From positions 1 to 52,684 of the forward strand of contig NZ_BAUA01000052.1 of NCBI RefSeq assembly GCF_000710915.1: DNA of 52,684 nt, in the 5' to 3' direction. Each line of letters opens with the position of its first letter. Positions within the stretch are counted from its first letter, which is position 1. This document shows, piece after piece, positions 25,916 through 35,560 of the stretch. The notes under the pieces are model-generated. The model was not told the origin of the DNA. It ran no database searches and was given only the letters and a program-made list of their open reading frames with translations. The DNA is from Nocardia brasiliensis IFM 10847. Its GTDB lineage: Bacteria > Actinomycetota > Actinomycetes > Mycobacteriales > Mycobacteriaceae. The translations under genes and the position numbers were made by a program.

Positions 25916-26695
25916 GTGGCAGACGGTGCGACACGAGGCCGCGGCAAGCAGGACCGCAGCAGTGCGGGCGATCCCGTGCGCACACTGGAATTGCTGTGGC
26001 GGGTGCCCGGAACTCCGGTGCGCGGTCCGAAGCAGCGCAGCAGTGTCGATGCCGTGGTCGACGCGGCCATCGCGATCGCCGACACCGCGGGTATCGAGGC
26101 GCTCACCATGCGCGCGGTCGCGAACGCACTCGGCATGACGCCGATGGCGACCTACACCTATGTACCCGGCAAGGCCGAACTACTCGATCTCATGGTGGAC
26201 AAGGTCTATGGTGCGATGGCCCGGCCGGATCTGACCGAAATGCCTTGGCGTGCCAGGGTCACCGCGATCGCGGACGAGAACCGCGCACTGCTCACCCGGC
26301 ATCCGTGGCTGGCTTATCTGCCTACCACCCGGCCGCCGCTGGGCCCCGGCCAAGCCGCCAAATACGACCACGAACTGCGCGCCTTCGAGGGACTCGGCCT
26401 CGACGACGTCACGATGGACGCCGCACTCACCTTCGTCCTCGGCTTCGTGAACTCCGTAGCGCGCATCGCGATCGATACCGCCCGCGCGGCCGCGGACAGC
26501 GATATGTCCGACCCCCAGTGGTGGGACCGCGTAGCCCCGGTCCTCGCGCAACTCGTCGACCCGTCCCGCTACCCGGTGGGTTCCCGCGTCGGCACCACCG
26601 CGGGCCGAGTCCACGACTCCGCCTACAGCGCCGACCACGCCTACGATTTCGGCCTGGCCCGCATCCTCGACAGCCTCGCGCCGCTCATCCCCTGA
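25916..26695 (+). CDS. TetR family transcriptional regulator
   Basis: A 259-residue regulator with a TetR-class HTH after a 55-residue hydrophilic lead: SSVDAVVDAAIAIADTAGIEALTMRAVANALGMTPMATYTYVPGKAELLDLMV. The C-terminal domain is the TetR_C type (WRARVTAIADENRALLTRHPWLAYLPTTRPPLGPG). The long N-terminal part with RTLELLWRVPGTPVRGPKQR is typical of a recognisable subgroup of actinobacterial TetR proteins. GTG 25916 has a strong GAGGAGG upstream. It is divergent from the VOC gene and its own promoter overlaps the palindrome. Confidence 0.92.
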   Translation: MADGATRGRGKQDRSSAGDPVRTLELLWRVPGTPVRGPKQRSSVDAVVDAAIAIADTAGIEALTMRAVANALGMTPMATYTYVPGKAELLDLMVDKVYGAMARPDLTEMPWRARVTAIADENRALLTRHPWLAYLPTTRPPLGPGQAAKYDHELRAFEGLGLDDVTMDAALTFVLGFVNSVARIAIDTARAAADSDMSDPQWWDRVAPVLAQLVDPSRYPVGSRVGTTAGRVHDSAYSADHAYDFGLARILDSLAPLIP

Positions 26696-26789
26696 GCGGG
26701 CAACACCTTTCGCCGCCGCGGCCAGCACACCATCGTGGCGGCGTCGCGCGATTTCGCATGCCACGCCCTGTGTGTCGGCTCGACAGGGC

Positions 26790-27335
26790 TCAGACGCCGT
26801 CGCGTTGGATGCGCAGGGCGGTGATGGTGGCGGCCAGGCCCTCGTATTGGTTTACCAGGAGGACGATTTCGATGAGGCTGCGTTCGTCGTAGTGCTCGGC
26901 GAGGGCGGACCAGTGGGTGTCGTCGAGGTCGCGGGTCTGCACCAGTTGGTCGACGGCGGCGATCAGGGCGCGGTGCTTGGCGGACCAGCCGGGTGCGTCC
27001 GGGCCGGTGCGCAGCCGGTCCAGGATCTCCGGTGTCACGCCCGCCTTTTTGCCGAGGCGGATGTGGTGATCCATTTCGTAGTCGCAGGCGCGCAGGTGCG
27101 CGACCCGGATGATCACCAGTTCCGATTCGTGCCGGGGCAGCCTGCCGCCCGGCATGAGCTTGCCCGAATAGTGCAGCCAGCCGCGGAACAGCCCCTTGGT
27201 GCGGCCGAGCGTGCTGAACAGGTGCGCGTCTTCGGTGCCCGCGGCGCGGGACAGGGCCCGCCAGACCACCCAGTTGACCGGCCCGAGTTCCCGCAGCCGT
27301 CCGGGCGAAATGCGTGGTCGCAGCGCTGAAACCAT
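26790..27335 (-). CDS. Carboxymuconolactone decarboxylase (CMD) family protein
   Basis: A 181-residue AhpD-fold protein resembling M. tuberculosis Rv0464c, which lies between lpdC and ramB as this one does. The core is LPRHESELVIIRVAHLRACDYEMDHHIRLGKKAGVTPEILDRL. A Cys and two His are kept but the CxxC pair of true AhpD is missing, so alkylhydroperoxidase activity by the AhpD mechanism is unlikely. The C-terminal half (WSAKHRALIAAVDQLVQ and LIEIVLLVNQYEGLAATITAL) completes the helical bundle. The substrate is unknown. It starts at ATG 27335. Confidence 0.88.
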   Translation of the reverse strand: MVSALRPRISPGRLRELGPVNWVVWRALSRAAGTEDAHLFSTLGRTKGLFRGWLHYSGKLMPGGRLPRHESELVIIRVAHLRACDYEMDHHIRLGKKAGVTPEILDRLRTGPDAPGWSAKHRALIAAVDQLVQTRDLDDTHWSALAEHYDERSLIEIVLLVNQYEGLAATITALRIQRDGV

Positions 27336-27634
27336 GGTCGACCGGCACCTCCGCGTGATCGGTGAGCGGCCGCGCGGTGCCCGGCCGATTCGTCAGCCTA
27401 CCGGCGAGTTCGCCCCCGATCGAGGGCTGCGCGCCGCATGGCCGGCTGGGTTCGGTGCCGAATTGCCTGCGCACCCTGGGGATTACCCGGTTACGATCGG
27501 ATTCGTGGGCAGCTGGGCAGCGTGTGGGGGACAGCCGCAGCGCGCCGTGCCTTCGACCGCGGGCCGTCGGCGCAGCGTATGCGGCGGCGCGCGGTAGCAG
27601 CCCGGAAGAACGCGGAGAGGCGGACGAGCTCGAC
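27336..27634. other. Intergenic region between the CMD and NERD-like genes
   Basis: About 300 bases of divergent promoter region. No convincing promoter pair, palindrome or small gene was found. TACGAT at 27492 could be a -10 for the rightward gene but lacks a well-spaced -35. Confidence 0.4.
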
Positions 27635-28504
27635 ATGCTGGTGAGGGTCAGGCCCGGGGCGCAGCTCTCCGGTGCCGAACAAGAGTTCGTCGAATGCCTG
27701 CGGTCCTATCCGTCGCCCGCCCTCGCGATGGTCGATCTACAGGTTGCCGAGCGGCAGATCGACGCGGTGGTCTGGACGCCCCGCGGGCTCACCGTGCTGG
27801 AGGTCAGAGGCTTCAAGCGCAGGCAGAGCGGCATTCTCAACATCCGCGCCGACGGTCCGTGGAAGATCAGCGACGCCGACGCCGACCTGGACGAGCAGCC
27901 CGGCCGCCCGTCCGACCGGCTGGAAAACGGCATGGTCGCGGTGAAGCACACGTTGGAGCGGGCGCTGCTCGACGCGGGACACGTCTGCGGCGCCGTGGTT
28001 CTGGTGCCGTTCCGGGGCGCGGTGGTCCGGCCGTCGCGCACCAACCTGCGCCCCGGCCTCGACGTGGTGGTCGGCAATGTCTCCGACGCCACCGAGCTGC
28101 GCATCTATCTCGAAGGTTTCTCCGCCGGACCGCGGCGCTGGACCGCCGACCGGGTGATCGGCGATTGCAACGCGCTCGGCCTCGGCGAGCTCACCCCGTC
28201 GCGCGCGGAGCTGATCGACGCGGGCTTCGAACAGGTGGCCCAGGAATCGCCGAGCGTCATTCCGCGTCCGCCCAAGCCGCGGGTCGAGCCGACCCCGGGC
28301 GTCGCGACCAAGCGGCAGTCCTACGCGGGCTGGGGCGTCGTCGCCCTGGCGCTGGCCGGGATGGTCGTCGTGCTCGGCGTGATCGCGAACTCACTGGTGC
28401 ACGACTCGTCGCACCCGCAGACCGAGACCAGCACCACGAGCCCGACGCCGTCGCCGCCGCCGTATCGCCCGACGTCGTGCTACCCGTTCCAGACCGACTG
28501 CTGA
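27635..28504 (+). CDS. NERD-like domain protein with C-terminal membrane anchor
   Basis: A 289-residue protein. Residues about 10-150 resemble a NERD (nuclease-related) domain: LSGAEQEFVECL, then ERQIDAVVWTPRGLTVLEVRGF, the stretch holding the Asp and Glu of the PD-(D/E)xK fold. The Lys of the E-x-K pair is replaced by Arg (EVR), so nuclease activity is doubtful. One membrane helix (WGVVALALAGMVVVLGVIANSLV, about 235-258) is followed by an external Ser/Thr/Pro-rich tail with two cysteines (CYPFQTDC), which may form a disulfide. ATG 27635 fits the domain start. It ends nine bases from the convergent urtE gene. Confidence 0.75.
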   Translation: MLVRVRPGAQLSGAEQEFVECLRSYPSPALAMVDLQVAERQIDAVVWTPRGLTVLEVRGFKRRQSGILNIRADGPWKISDADADLDEQPGRPSDRLENGMVAVKHTLERALLDAGHVCGAVVLVPFRGAVVRPSRTNLRPGLDVVVGNVSDATELRIYLEGFSAGPRRWTADRVIGDCNALGLGELTPSRAELIDAGFEQVAQESPSVIPRPPKPRVEPTPGVATKRQSYAGWGVVALALAGMVVVLGVIANSLVHDSSHPQTETSTTSPTPSPPPYRPTSCYPFQTDC

Positions 28505-28513
28505 GCTCGGCGC

Positions 28514-29206
28514 TCAGATCGCCATCGCCGCATGGACCGTGCCGACCGCGGCCTCGCCGCCTGCGCCGGTGGCGGTGACGCGACCCGCCTGCAATATGTA
28601 GAAGTGCTGTGCTGCTTGTAATGCGAAGCCGATGTGCTGCTCGACCAGCAGCACGCTCAGTCCGCCCCGCTGCGTCAGTTCGATGATGGTGCGCTCGATC
28701 TCGGCGACCACAGAGGGCTGAATGCCCTCGGTGGGTTCGTCGAGAATGAGCAGTGTCGGCTCGGTGATCAGGGCGCGGGCGATCGCCAATTGTTGCCGCT
28801 GCCCGCCGGAGAGCAACCCTGCTTTGCGGTCCAGCACCTCGCGCAGGGCGGGGAACAGGTCGAGCGCCTCGCCGATCAGCGCTTTGCCGCGCCGGCGTCC
28901 GTCCGCGACCACCTGCAGGTTTTCCGCCGTGGTCAGCTGCGGGAAACTCTGTTGCCCCTGTGGCACATACGCGATGCCGCGCCGCACCCGGCGCGACGGG
29001 GACAGCTTGGTGAGCGCCTCGCCGTTGAACCGGATCTGACCGGATCTGGTGGCGATCAGTCCGATCGCGGTGCGCAGCAGCGTGGTCTTGCCCGCGCCGT
29101 TGTGCCCGAGCACCGCGACGACGCTGTCGTCCGGGACCGTCACCGAGACGCCGTGGAGCACCTCGGTCCGGCCGTATCCGGAATGGATATCGATGAGCTC
29201 CAGCAT
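28514..29206 (-). CDS. urtE: Urea ABC transporter ATP-binding subunit UrtE
   Basis: A 230-residue ATPase of the LivF type, powering high-affinity urea import with UrtD. It has Walker A GHNGAGKTTLL, the Q-loop VPQGQQSFPQLTTAENL, signature LSGGQRQQLAIARAL, Walker B LLILDEPTEGIQPSVV and switch His in LLVEQHIGFALQ. The DEPTEGIQPS sequence is typical of UrtE. ATG 29206 shares one base with the urtD stop (TGATG) and has AAGGAG upstream, so translation is coupled. It is the last gene of the operon. Confidence 0.96.
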   Translation of the reverse strand: MLELIDIHSGYGRTEVLHGVSVTVPDDSVVAVLGHNGAGKTTLLRTAIGLIATRSGQIRFNGEALTKLSPSRRVRRGIAYVPQGQQSFPQLTTAENLQVVADGRRRGKALIGEALDLFPALREVLDRKAGLLSGGQRQQLAIARALITEPTLLILDEPTEGIQPSVVAEIERTIIELTQRGGLSVLLVEQHIGFALQAAQHFYILQAGRVTATGAGGEAAVGTVHAAMAI

Positions 29207-30042
29207 CAGGCGGACTCCTTGTCCGGTGCGCAATCACGTTCTGTGGCAATCTCGTCGAGATCGGACCCGATCGCCGCGGCGGTGCCGAGGTAGACCTGCT
29301 GCACCTTCGGATCCGCCTGCACCTGTGCGACGGTGCCCTCGCTGAGCACCTGCCCACCGGCGAGCACGGTCACCGAACTGGCGAAGGCGCGCATGAATTC
29401 CATGTCGTGCTCGACCACCACGACGACCCGCTCGGCACCGATGCGGCGCAACAGGTTTCCGGTCTCCTCCCGTTCTTCGGCGCTCATGCCCGCGACCGGT
29501 TCATCGAGCAGCAGTATCGACGCATGCTGCACCAGCAGCATGCCGATTTCGAGCCACTGTTTCTGACCGTGCGCCAGTACACCCGCGGGCCGGTCACGCA
29601 GCTCGCCGAGGCCGGTGAGTTCCAGGGCCTCCTCGATACTGGGCAGCACCGACCTGCGGCGACGCAACATGGTGCGCGCCGAACGGCCCGCACCGGCCGC
29701 GATATCGAGATTTTGCAGCACGCTGAGCTGTTCGAAGACGCTGGCGGTCTGGAAGGTCCGTCCGACGCCGAGCCTGGCGATCTGATGCACCTTCTTGCCG
29801 AGCAACTCGACGCCGGTCTTCTGGGCCGAGCCGGTGGCGGGCACCAGGCCGGTGATCGCGTCGATGAGCGTGGTCTTCCCGGCGCCGTTGGGGCCGATCA
29901 AGAAGCGCAGATCGCCCTGCAACACGGTGAGGTCGACGTCGGTCACCGCCTTGAAGCCGTCGAAACTCACCGAGAGACCGCGGATTTCGAGGTATTCACT
30001 GGACATGCCCGCGTTGCCGCCGAGCTTCGGTTCCGCGATCAT
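29206..30042 (-). CDS. urtD: Urea ABC transporter ATP-binding subunit UrtD
   Basis: A 278-residue ATPase of the LivG type. It has Walker A GPNGAGKTTLIDAITGL, RTFQTASVFEQLSVLQNL as the Q-loop region, the divergent signature LAHGQKQWLEIGMLL that distinguishes UrtD from LivG, Walker B ILLLDEPVAGMSAEE, and switch His in VVVVEHDMEFMRAFA. ATG 30042 overlaps the urtC stop (ATGA); a later ATG (MSSEYLEIRGL) would remove 12 residues. The C-terminus carries a short acidic tail. Confidence 0.96.
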   Translation of the reverse strand: MIAEPKLGGNAGMSSEYLEIRGLSVSFDGFKAVTDVDLTVLQGDLRFLIGPNGAGKTTLIDAITGLVPATGSAQKTGVELLGKKVHQIARLGVGRTFQTASVFEQLSVLQNLDIAAGAGRSARTMLRRRRSVLPSIEEALELTGLGELRDRPAGVLAHGQKQWLEIGMLLVQHASILLLDEPVAGMSAEEREETGNLLRRIGAERVVVVVEHDMEFMRAFASSVTVLAGGQVLSEGTVAQVQADPKVQQVYLGTAAAIGSDLDEIATERDCAPDKESA

Positions 30043-31172
30043 CGTGCGTGCGCCTTCCGTAGCTCCGGCGCCGGCTCGGCCACCGGTGTGCTCGCGGCCG
30101 AACGCCGGAATCGGTTGCCCAGCCTGTCCTTTGCCAGCAGCCACACCCCGGCCAGGCCGGCCGGGACGAAACCGATCACCACGATGAAGAGCACCCCCTG
30201 CAGATAGGTCCAGCCGGACGGGAACTGTTCGGACAGAGCTGTCTGCGCCCAGGCCACTCCGATCGCGCCGAGTACCGGGCCGAGCAGCGTGGTCCGCCCG
30301 CCGATCGCGACCCCGATGAGCAACGCGATGGACGGCACCACGCCGACGTCGGCGGGGGAGATGATGCCGACGATCGGCGTGAACAGCGCACCCGCGATAC
30401 CCGCGAAGAACGCCGCGACCACGTAAGCGACGATCTTCACGTTGGCCGGATCGTAGCCGAGGAAACGGACCCGTTCTTCCTGGTCGCGCACCGCGATCAG
30501 CAATTCGCCGTAGCGGCTGCGCATCAGCTGGCGCGCCAGCGCGAGCACCACGAGCAGCGTGCCCGCCGCGATGAAGAACAGCATCTTCCGGTTCGCCGGA
30601 TCCGACAGCTTGAAGCCGAAGAACGCCCGGAAGTCCGACAGCCCGGTGAAGCCGCCGATGGCCTGCTGACCGGTCAGCAGGATCGCCAGCGCGGCCGCCA
30701 GCGCCTGGCTCAGAATGGCGAAGTACGCACCCTTGACCCGGCGCTTGAAGACGCCGTAGCCGAGCATCGCCGCCACCAGCGCGGGCAGCACCGCAATAGC
30801 GAGCAGCGTCACCGGTGCGGACGCGAAAGGCCGCCAGAACGCGGGCAATTCGCGGATGCCGGCGATCTCCATGAACTCGGGCACCTCGTTGCCGAGCCGA
30901 GCGGCGTCGGCCAGTTGCAGGTGCATCGCCATGAGGTAGGCGCCGAGGCCGAAGAACACACCCTGCCCGAGCGTGAGCATTCCCCCTCGGCCCCAGGCCA
31001 ATCCGATGCCGACCGCCACGATGGCGAAGCACAGGAATTTGGCCAGCAGATTCAACCGGAAGTCGCTGAGCACCGCGGGCGCGACCGCGAACAACAGGAT
31101 CGCAGCGATCCCGAAACCTCCGAGAACCCGCCAGGCGGAGTAATCACGTCCCGATCGTGCCGGAGTGGTCAT
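30039..31172 (-). CDS. urtC: Urea ABC transporter permease UrtC
   Basis: A 377-residue LivM-type permease with about ten membrane segments. Marked regions are GLAWGRGGMLTLGQGVFFGLGAYLMAMHL near residue 60, LTGQQAIGGFTGLSDF, and RSRYGELLIAVRDQEERVRFLGYDPANVK, the cytoplasmic loop contacting the ATPases. ATG 31172 overlaps the urtB stop by four bases. A hydrophilic 25-residue tail ends the protein. It forms the urea channel with UrtB. Confidence 0.96.
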   Translation of the reverse strand: MTTPARSGRDYSAWRVLGGFGIAAILLFAVAPAVLSDFRLNLLAKFLCFAIVAVGIGLAWGRGGMLTLGQGVFFGLGAYLMAMHLQLADAARLGNEVPEFMEIAGIRELPAFWRPFASAPVTLLAIAVLPALVAAMLGYGVFKRRVKGAYFAILSQALAAALAILLTGQQAIGGFTGLSDFRAFFGFKLSDPANRKMLFFIAAGTLLVVLALARQLMRSRYGELLIAVRDQEERVRFLGYDPANVKIVAYVVAAFFAGIAGALFTPIVGIISPADVGVVPSIALLIGVAIGGRTTLLGPVLGAIGVAWAQTALSEQFPSGWTYLQGVLFIVVIGFVPAGLAGVWLLAKDRLGNRFRRSAASTPVAEPAPELRKAHAR

Positions 31173-32053
31173 ACGAGACTCCTTGTCCGGGTGGTGAACA
31201 GACCCTGCGGGCGGAGCTGAAGCAACACGACGATGACGACGAAGACGATGACCTTCGCGATCGACGCGGTCGTCGAGTACTCGATGAACGAGTTGAGCAG
31301 GCCGAGCGCGAACGCGGCGAGCACCGTGCCCTTGATCTGGCCGAGTCCACCGATCACCACCACGAGGAAGGCATCGATCAGATAGCTCTGTCCGATGGTC
31401 GGGCTGGTCGAACCGATCAGGGTCAGCGCGACACCTGCGATCCCGGCCAGGCCCGAGCCGATGAAGAACGTGCTGATATCGGTGAAACGGCTGGATACAC
31501 CGCTGGTTTCGGCCAGGCCCCGGTTCTGCACCACGGCGCGGATGCGCCTGCCCAGTGGTGTGGACTGCAAGACCGCGGCCAGCGCGAGCACCGCGATGAC
31601 GGCCAGCAGCAGGATGAACAGGCGGCTCTTCGGCACCACCGCGCCGAGTATCGTCACACCGCCACTGAGCCATTCGGGTGCGACGACATTCTTGGCGGGT
31701 GCGCCGAAGACGTCGCGGGCCAGCTGCTGCAACACCAAGCCGACGCCGAAGGTGACCAGCAGCGTGTCCAGCGGTCGGTCGTACATCCAGCGGATCAGGC
31801 CCATCTCCAGCACCGCGCCGAGCAGGCCGCCGATCAGGAAGCCGACCAGCAACGACACCACCAGCGACGCGCCGGCCGACGAGATGACCTTCTGCACAAC
31901 ATAAGTCGTGTAGCAGCCGGCCATGATGAACTCGCCGTGGGCCATGTTGATCACACCCATTTGCCCGAAGGTCAGCGACAAGCCCAGCGCGGCGAGCAGC
32001 AGAATCGAACCGAGGCTCAATCCGGTGAAGAGCTGGCCGACAACGACATCCAT
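31169..32053 (-). CDS. urtB: Urea ABC transporter permease UrtB
   Basis: A 294-residue LivH-type permease with about eight membrane segments: GLSLGSILLLAALGLSLTFGQMGVINMAHGEFIMAGCYTTYV at the start, and RRIRAVVQNRGLAETSGVSSRFTD as the coupling loop. The end VLLQLRPQGLFTTRTRSLV is typical. ATG 32053 directly abuts the urtA stop. A 724-codon plus-strand frame across urtB and urtA is an antisense shadow. Confidence 0.96.
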   Translation of the reverse strand: MDVVVGQLFTGLSLGSILLLAALGLSLTFGQMGVINMAHGEFIMAGCYTTYVVQKVISSAGASLVVSLLVGFLIGGLLGAVLEMGLIRWMYDRPLDTLLVTFGVGLVLQQLARDVFGAPAKNVVAPEWLSGGVTILGAVVPKSRLFILLLAVIAVLALAAVLQSTPLGRRIRAVVQNRGLAETSGVSSRFTDISTFFIGSGLAGIAGVALTLIGSTSPTIGQSYLIDAFLVVVIGGLGQIKGTVLAAFALGLLNSFIEYSTTASIAKVIVFVVIVVLLQLRPQGLFTTRTRSLV

Positions 32054-33334
32054 CTACTTGAGGCCTTCGGCCCACTCGTAGGACTTCAGATACGGGTCCG
32101 GCGTGACGGCCTTGCCCGAGTCCCACACGGTGTAGATGAGCCCGTCCGGTCGGATCTCACCGATCCGTGCGGTCTTGGTGATGTGATGGTTGGCGCCGTC
32201 GATGGTGACCAGTCCCTCGGGGGCTTCGAAGCTCACGCCGCCGGCCGCCGCCTGTATCTCGGCCACCTGGAACGATTTCGCCTTCTCGACGGTGTTCTTC
32301 CACAGGAAGACCGAGGTGTAGGCCGCTTCCATCGGGTCCGAGGTCGGCTTGTCGGCGCCGAACGCGGCCTTGTAGTCAGCCACGAATTTCTTGTTCACCG
32401 GGGTGTCCACGGTCTGGTAGTAGTTCCACGCGGTGAGCTGCCCGGCGATGTTCTGCGCGCCGATGCCCGCGACCTCTTCCTCCGCGATCGACACCGAAAC
32501 TACCGGCATCTCAGCGGCTTTCAGGCCGGCGCTGGTGTACTCCCGGAAGAACGCCACGTTCGAATCACCGTTGAGGGTGTTGAATACGGCGCCCGCCTTG
32601 GCGGTTCGCACCTTGTTCACGATGGTGGAGAAGTCGGTCGAACCCAGTGGGGTGTAGTCCTCACCCTTGATCTCGATGCCGTTGGCCTTCGCGTACGCCT
32701 TGATCTCCCGGTTGGCGGTCTGCGGGAAGACATAGTCGGAGCCGACCAGGTACAGCGACGTGATGCCCTTCTGCTTCAGGTAGTCCAGCGCCGGGATGAT
32801 CTGCTGATTGGTCGTCGCGCCGGTGTAGAAGATGTTCTTGCTGTCTTCCAGGCCCTCGTACTGGACCGGGTAGTACAGCAGCGAGTTCAGACTCTCGAAC
32901 TTGGGTTTCATCGCCTTGCGGCTCGACGAGGTCCAGCCGCCGAACACCGCGGCGACGCAATCGGAGCTGATGAGCTTCTCGGCCTTCTCCGCAAAGGTCT
33001 TCGGATCCGATGCGCCGTCCTCGAGCACCAGTTCGATCTTCTTCCCGAGGACGCCGCCCGCCGCGTTGATCTGATCGACCGCCAGTTTGGTCGCATTGGC
33101 GACGGTCACCTCCGAGATCGCCATCGTGCCGGACAGCGAGTGCAGCGAACCGACCTTGATCGAATCCTTCGAGGTGTCCAGGCAGGAGGTCGCGTTCGAG
33201 CCGGACGATGTGGCGTCGTCCTTGGCGCCACAGGCGGTCAGCAACAAGCCGGCGAGCGCAATTGCGGTCGGTACCGCCATCGCCTTGGCCATACGCCGGG
33301 AACGGAGTCGGGGGATGGCACGGAAATCTGACAT
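32054..33334 (-). CDS. urtA: Urea ABC transporter substrate-binding lipoprotein UrtA
   Basis: A 426-residue periplasmic-type binding protein anchored as a lipoprotein. An N-terminal signal with Arg-rich start (RLRSRR) leads to the lipobox LLTAC with Cys35. The mature protein is a type I ligand-binding fold: [95 protein letters not shown]. The YPVQYEGLE segment is characteristic of UrtA. It starts at ATG 33334 and is the first gene of urtABCDE. No urease genes are in this window. Confidence 0.96.
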   Translation of the reverse strand: MSDFRAIPRLRSRRMAKAMAVPTAIALAGLLLTACGAKDDATSSGSNATSCLDTSKDSIKVGSLHSLSGTMAISEVTVANATKLAVDQINAAGGVLGKKIELVLEDGASDPKTFAEKAEKLISSDCVAAVFGGWTSSSRKAMKPKFESLNSLLYYPVQYEGLEDSKNIFYTGATTNQQIIPALDYLKQKGITSLYLVGSDYVFPQTANREIKAYAKANGIEIKGEDYTPLGSTDFSTIVNKVRTAKAGAVFNTLNGDSNVAFFREYTSAGLKAAEMPVVSVSIAEEEVAGIGAQNIAGQLTAWNYYQTVDTPVNKKFVADYKAAFGADKPTSDPMEAAYTSVFLWKNTVEKAKSFQVAEIQAAAGGVSFEAPEGLVTIDGANHHITKTARIGEIRPDGLIYTVWDSGKAVTPDPYLKSYEWAEGLK

Positions 33335-33663
33335 GGGGCGGAACCCTTCTCACTTCATCAGGCACTGTCTGCGGCATGCCGTGCGCCACAGCGAAAAACC
33401 CCTGCCTGCGCCCCGGTCGGCGCTGTCGACCGAGATGTATACAGAAGGTGTTTTCGTGGTGCGAACGTTAGACAGAAGTTGTTGCGCCGGAATATCTCTC
33501 GATGACGAGTCCGTTTCGTCTGTTTCTGTCGTGTGAACCTTTGTGGTTACCGTCTGGTGAACTGTTGTGAGCACAGCCCCCGCCTACGGTTGCGTAGCGT
33601 GACCGCGGTACGGCACGCTGCGTTTGTACAACGTCAGAACGGCCGAACCGTGGGAGGACCGTC
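33335..33663. other. Divergent urtA/fadE promoter region
   Basis: 329 bases without a gene. Leftward, TATACA (33441-33436) is a candidate urtA -10, with TTCGCA about 19 bases upstream, giving a leader of roughly 100 bases. A GlnR-like site lies further upstream (33546-33561). Rightward, CTACG-GTTG-CGTAG (33584-33597) is a short palindrome before the acyl-CoA dehydrogenase. CTTCTGT occurs twice on the minus strand, about 32 bases apart. Confidence 0.5.
33546..33561 (-). promoter_or_regulatory. GlnR-like nitrogen-control site upstream of urtA
   Basis: On the minus strand TTCAC, six bases, GTAAC: this satisfies both the streptomycete pattern gTnAC-n6-GaAAC and the mycobacterial AC-n9-AC. It sits about 105 bases upstream of the proposed urtA -10, suitable for an activator. 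Urea uptake under GlnR control would be expected; a single a/b pair is short, so chance is possible. Confidence 0.45.
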
Positions 33664-35490
33664 GTGGGTCACTACAAGGCGAACGTGCGAGACATCGAGT
33701 TCAACCTGTTCGAGGTGTTCGGACTGGACAAGCTCCTCGACACCGGTGCTTACGGTGATCTGGACTCCGACACCGTGCGCGAGATCCTGGCCGAGGTGAA
33801 GCGGCTGGCCGAGGGGCCGATCGCGGAATCCTTCGCGGCCGCCGATCGCGATCCGGTGGTCTTCGACCCGGCCACCCACTCCATCTCGGTGCCGGACGCG
33901 CTGCGCAAGACCATCACGGCCGTGCACGAGGCCGACTGGAGCAGGCTCGGACTGCCCGAGGGCATGGGCGGTACGCCCGCGCCCGCCGCGGTGGTCTGGG
34001 CGGTGCAGGAGATGATCAACTGCGCCAACCCGTCGGCGAGCTTCTTCAACATGGGCCCGGTGATGGCCTCGGTGCTCTACAACGTCGGCACCGAGCAGCA
34101 GCAGCACTGGGCCACCACCGGATACGAGCGCGGGTGGCAGGGCACCATGGTGCTCACCGAGCCGGACGCCGGCTCCGATGTCGGCGCGGGCCGCACCAAG
34201 GCGATCGAGCAGCCCGACGGCACCTGGCACATCGAGGGCGTCAAGCGGTTCATCTCCGGCGGCGACGTCGGCGATACCGCCGAGAACGTCTTCCACCTGG
34301 TCCTCGCCCGGCCGGAAGGGGCGGGTCCGGGAACCAAGGGCCTGTCGCTGTTCTACGTGCCGAAGTTCCTGTTCGATCCCGAGACGCTCGAGCTCGGCGC
34401 CCGCAACGGCGTGTACGCGACCAATGTCGAGCACAAGATGGGCCTGAAGTCCTCGCCCACCTGTGAGCTCACCTTCGGCGGCGACGTGCCCGCGGTCGGC
34501 TGGCTGGTCGGCGACGTGCACAACGGCATCGCGCAGATGTTCCAGGTGATCGAGAACGCGCGCATGATGGTCGGCATCAAGTCCTCCGGCACGCTGTCCA
34601 CCGGTTACCTGAACGCGCTCGACTACGCCAAGCAGCGCGTCCAGGGTGCGGATCTCACCCAGATGACGGACAAGGCCGCGCCCCGCGTGACCATCACCCA
34701 CCATCCCGACGTGCGGCGCTCGCTGGCCCTGCAGAAGGCCTACGCCGAAGGCTTGCGCGCGGTCTACCTGTATACGGCCGCGCATCAGAATGCCGATGTT
34801 GCCCAGCTGGTTTCGGGCGCGGACGCCGAATTGGCGCACCGGGTCGACGATCTGCTGCTGCCGATCGTCAAGGGTGTCGGTTCCGAGCGCGCCTACCAGT
34901 ACCTGACCGAATCGCTGCAGACCTTCGGTGGTTCGGGTTATCTCCAGGACTACCCGATCGAGCAGTACATCCGGGACGCGAAGATCGACTCGCTGTACGA
35001 GGGCACCACCGCCATCCAGGCGCAGGACTTCTTCTTCCGCAAGATCATTCGGGACAAGGGTGTGGCGATCGGCCACGTCACCGGTCAGATCGCGGCCTTC
35101 CTCGACACCAAGAGCGGACGCTTCGACACCGAACGTGAGCTGCTGCGTACGGCTTTGGCGGACGTACAGGCGATGGCGGCCTCGCTCACCGGCTATCTGA
35201 TGGCGGGACAGCAGGATCCGGCCGAGCTGTACAAGGTCGGCCTCGGCTCGGTGCGCTTCCTGCTCTCGGTCGGCGATCTGCTCATCGGCTGGCGGCTGCT
35301 GGTGCAGGCCGAGATCGCGGCGGCCGCGCTGGCCGCCGAGGCGTCGGCGAAGGATCGGCCGTTCTATACCGGAAAGGTCGGTGCGGCAAGCTTCTTCGCC
35401 AAGAACGTGCTCCCGCAGCTCACGGCGAACAGGGCGATCATCGCCGCGATCGATGACGACATCATGAAGCTGGACGAGGCGGCCTTCTAG
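33664..35490 (+). CDS. Acyl-CoA dehydrogenase, FadE5-like
   Basis: A 608-residue flavin dehydrogenase for the first step of fatty-acid beta-oxidation, of the long form typified by M. tuberculosis FadE5. Shared sequence includes [40 protein letters not shown] (FAD contact), [35 protein letters not shown], and [30 protein letters not shown], the last holding the catalytic Glu region. The start is GTG 33664 with GGGAGGACC upstream. It is divergent from urtA and ends at a hairpin. Confidence 0.95.
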   Translation: MGHYKANVRDIEFNLFEVFGLDKLLDTGAYGDLDSDTVREILAEVKRLAEGPIAESFAAADRDPVVFDPATHSISVPDALRKTITAVHEADWSRLGLPEGMGGTPAPAAVVWAVQEMINCANPSASFFNMGPVMASVLYNVGTEQQQHWATTGYERGWQGTMVLTEPDAGSDVGAGRTKAIEQPDGTWHIEGVKRFISGGDVGDTAENVFHLVLARPEGAGPGTKGLSLFYVPKFLFDPETLELGARNGVYATNVEHKMGLKSSPTCELTFGGDVPAVGWLVGDVHNGIAQMFQVIENARMMVGIKSSGTLSTGYLNALDYAKQRVQGADLTQMTDKAAPRVTITHHPDVRRSLALQKAYAEGLRAVYLYTAAHQNADVAQLVSGADAELAHRVDDLLLPIVKGVGSERAYQYLTESLQTFGGSGYLQDYPIEQYIRDAKIDSLYEGTTAIQAQDFFFRKIIRDKGVAIGHVTGQIAAFLDTKSGRFDTERELLRTALADVQAMAASLTGYLMAGQQDPAELYKVGLGSVRFLLSVGDLLIGWRLLVQAEIAAAALAAEASAKDRPFYTGKVGAASFFAKNVLPQLTANRAIIAAIDDDIMKLDEAAF

Positions 35491-35508
35491 CCCATCGCCG
35501 ACCGGACC

Positions 35509-35536
35509 GGCCGCATGCTCGAAAGGGCATGCGGCC
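35509..35536. terminator. Bidirectional terminator between fadE and TetR genes
   Basis: GGCCGCATGC (35509-35518) pairs perfectly with GCATGCGGCC (35527-35536) around an eight-base loop; outer CCATCG/CGATGG extend the symmetry. Confidence 0.85.
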
Positions 35537-35560
35537 GATGGCTTTCGCCAGGGTTTGTGC

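Noticed and set aside
31157..33331. A 724-codon plus-strand frame
   Set aside because: It is antisense to urtB and urtA, both full-length with family motifs; the frame has no recognisable domain.
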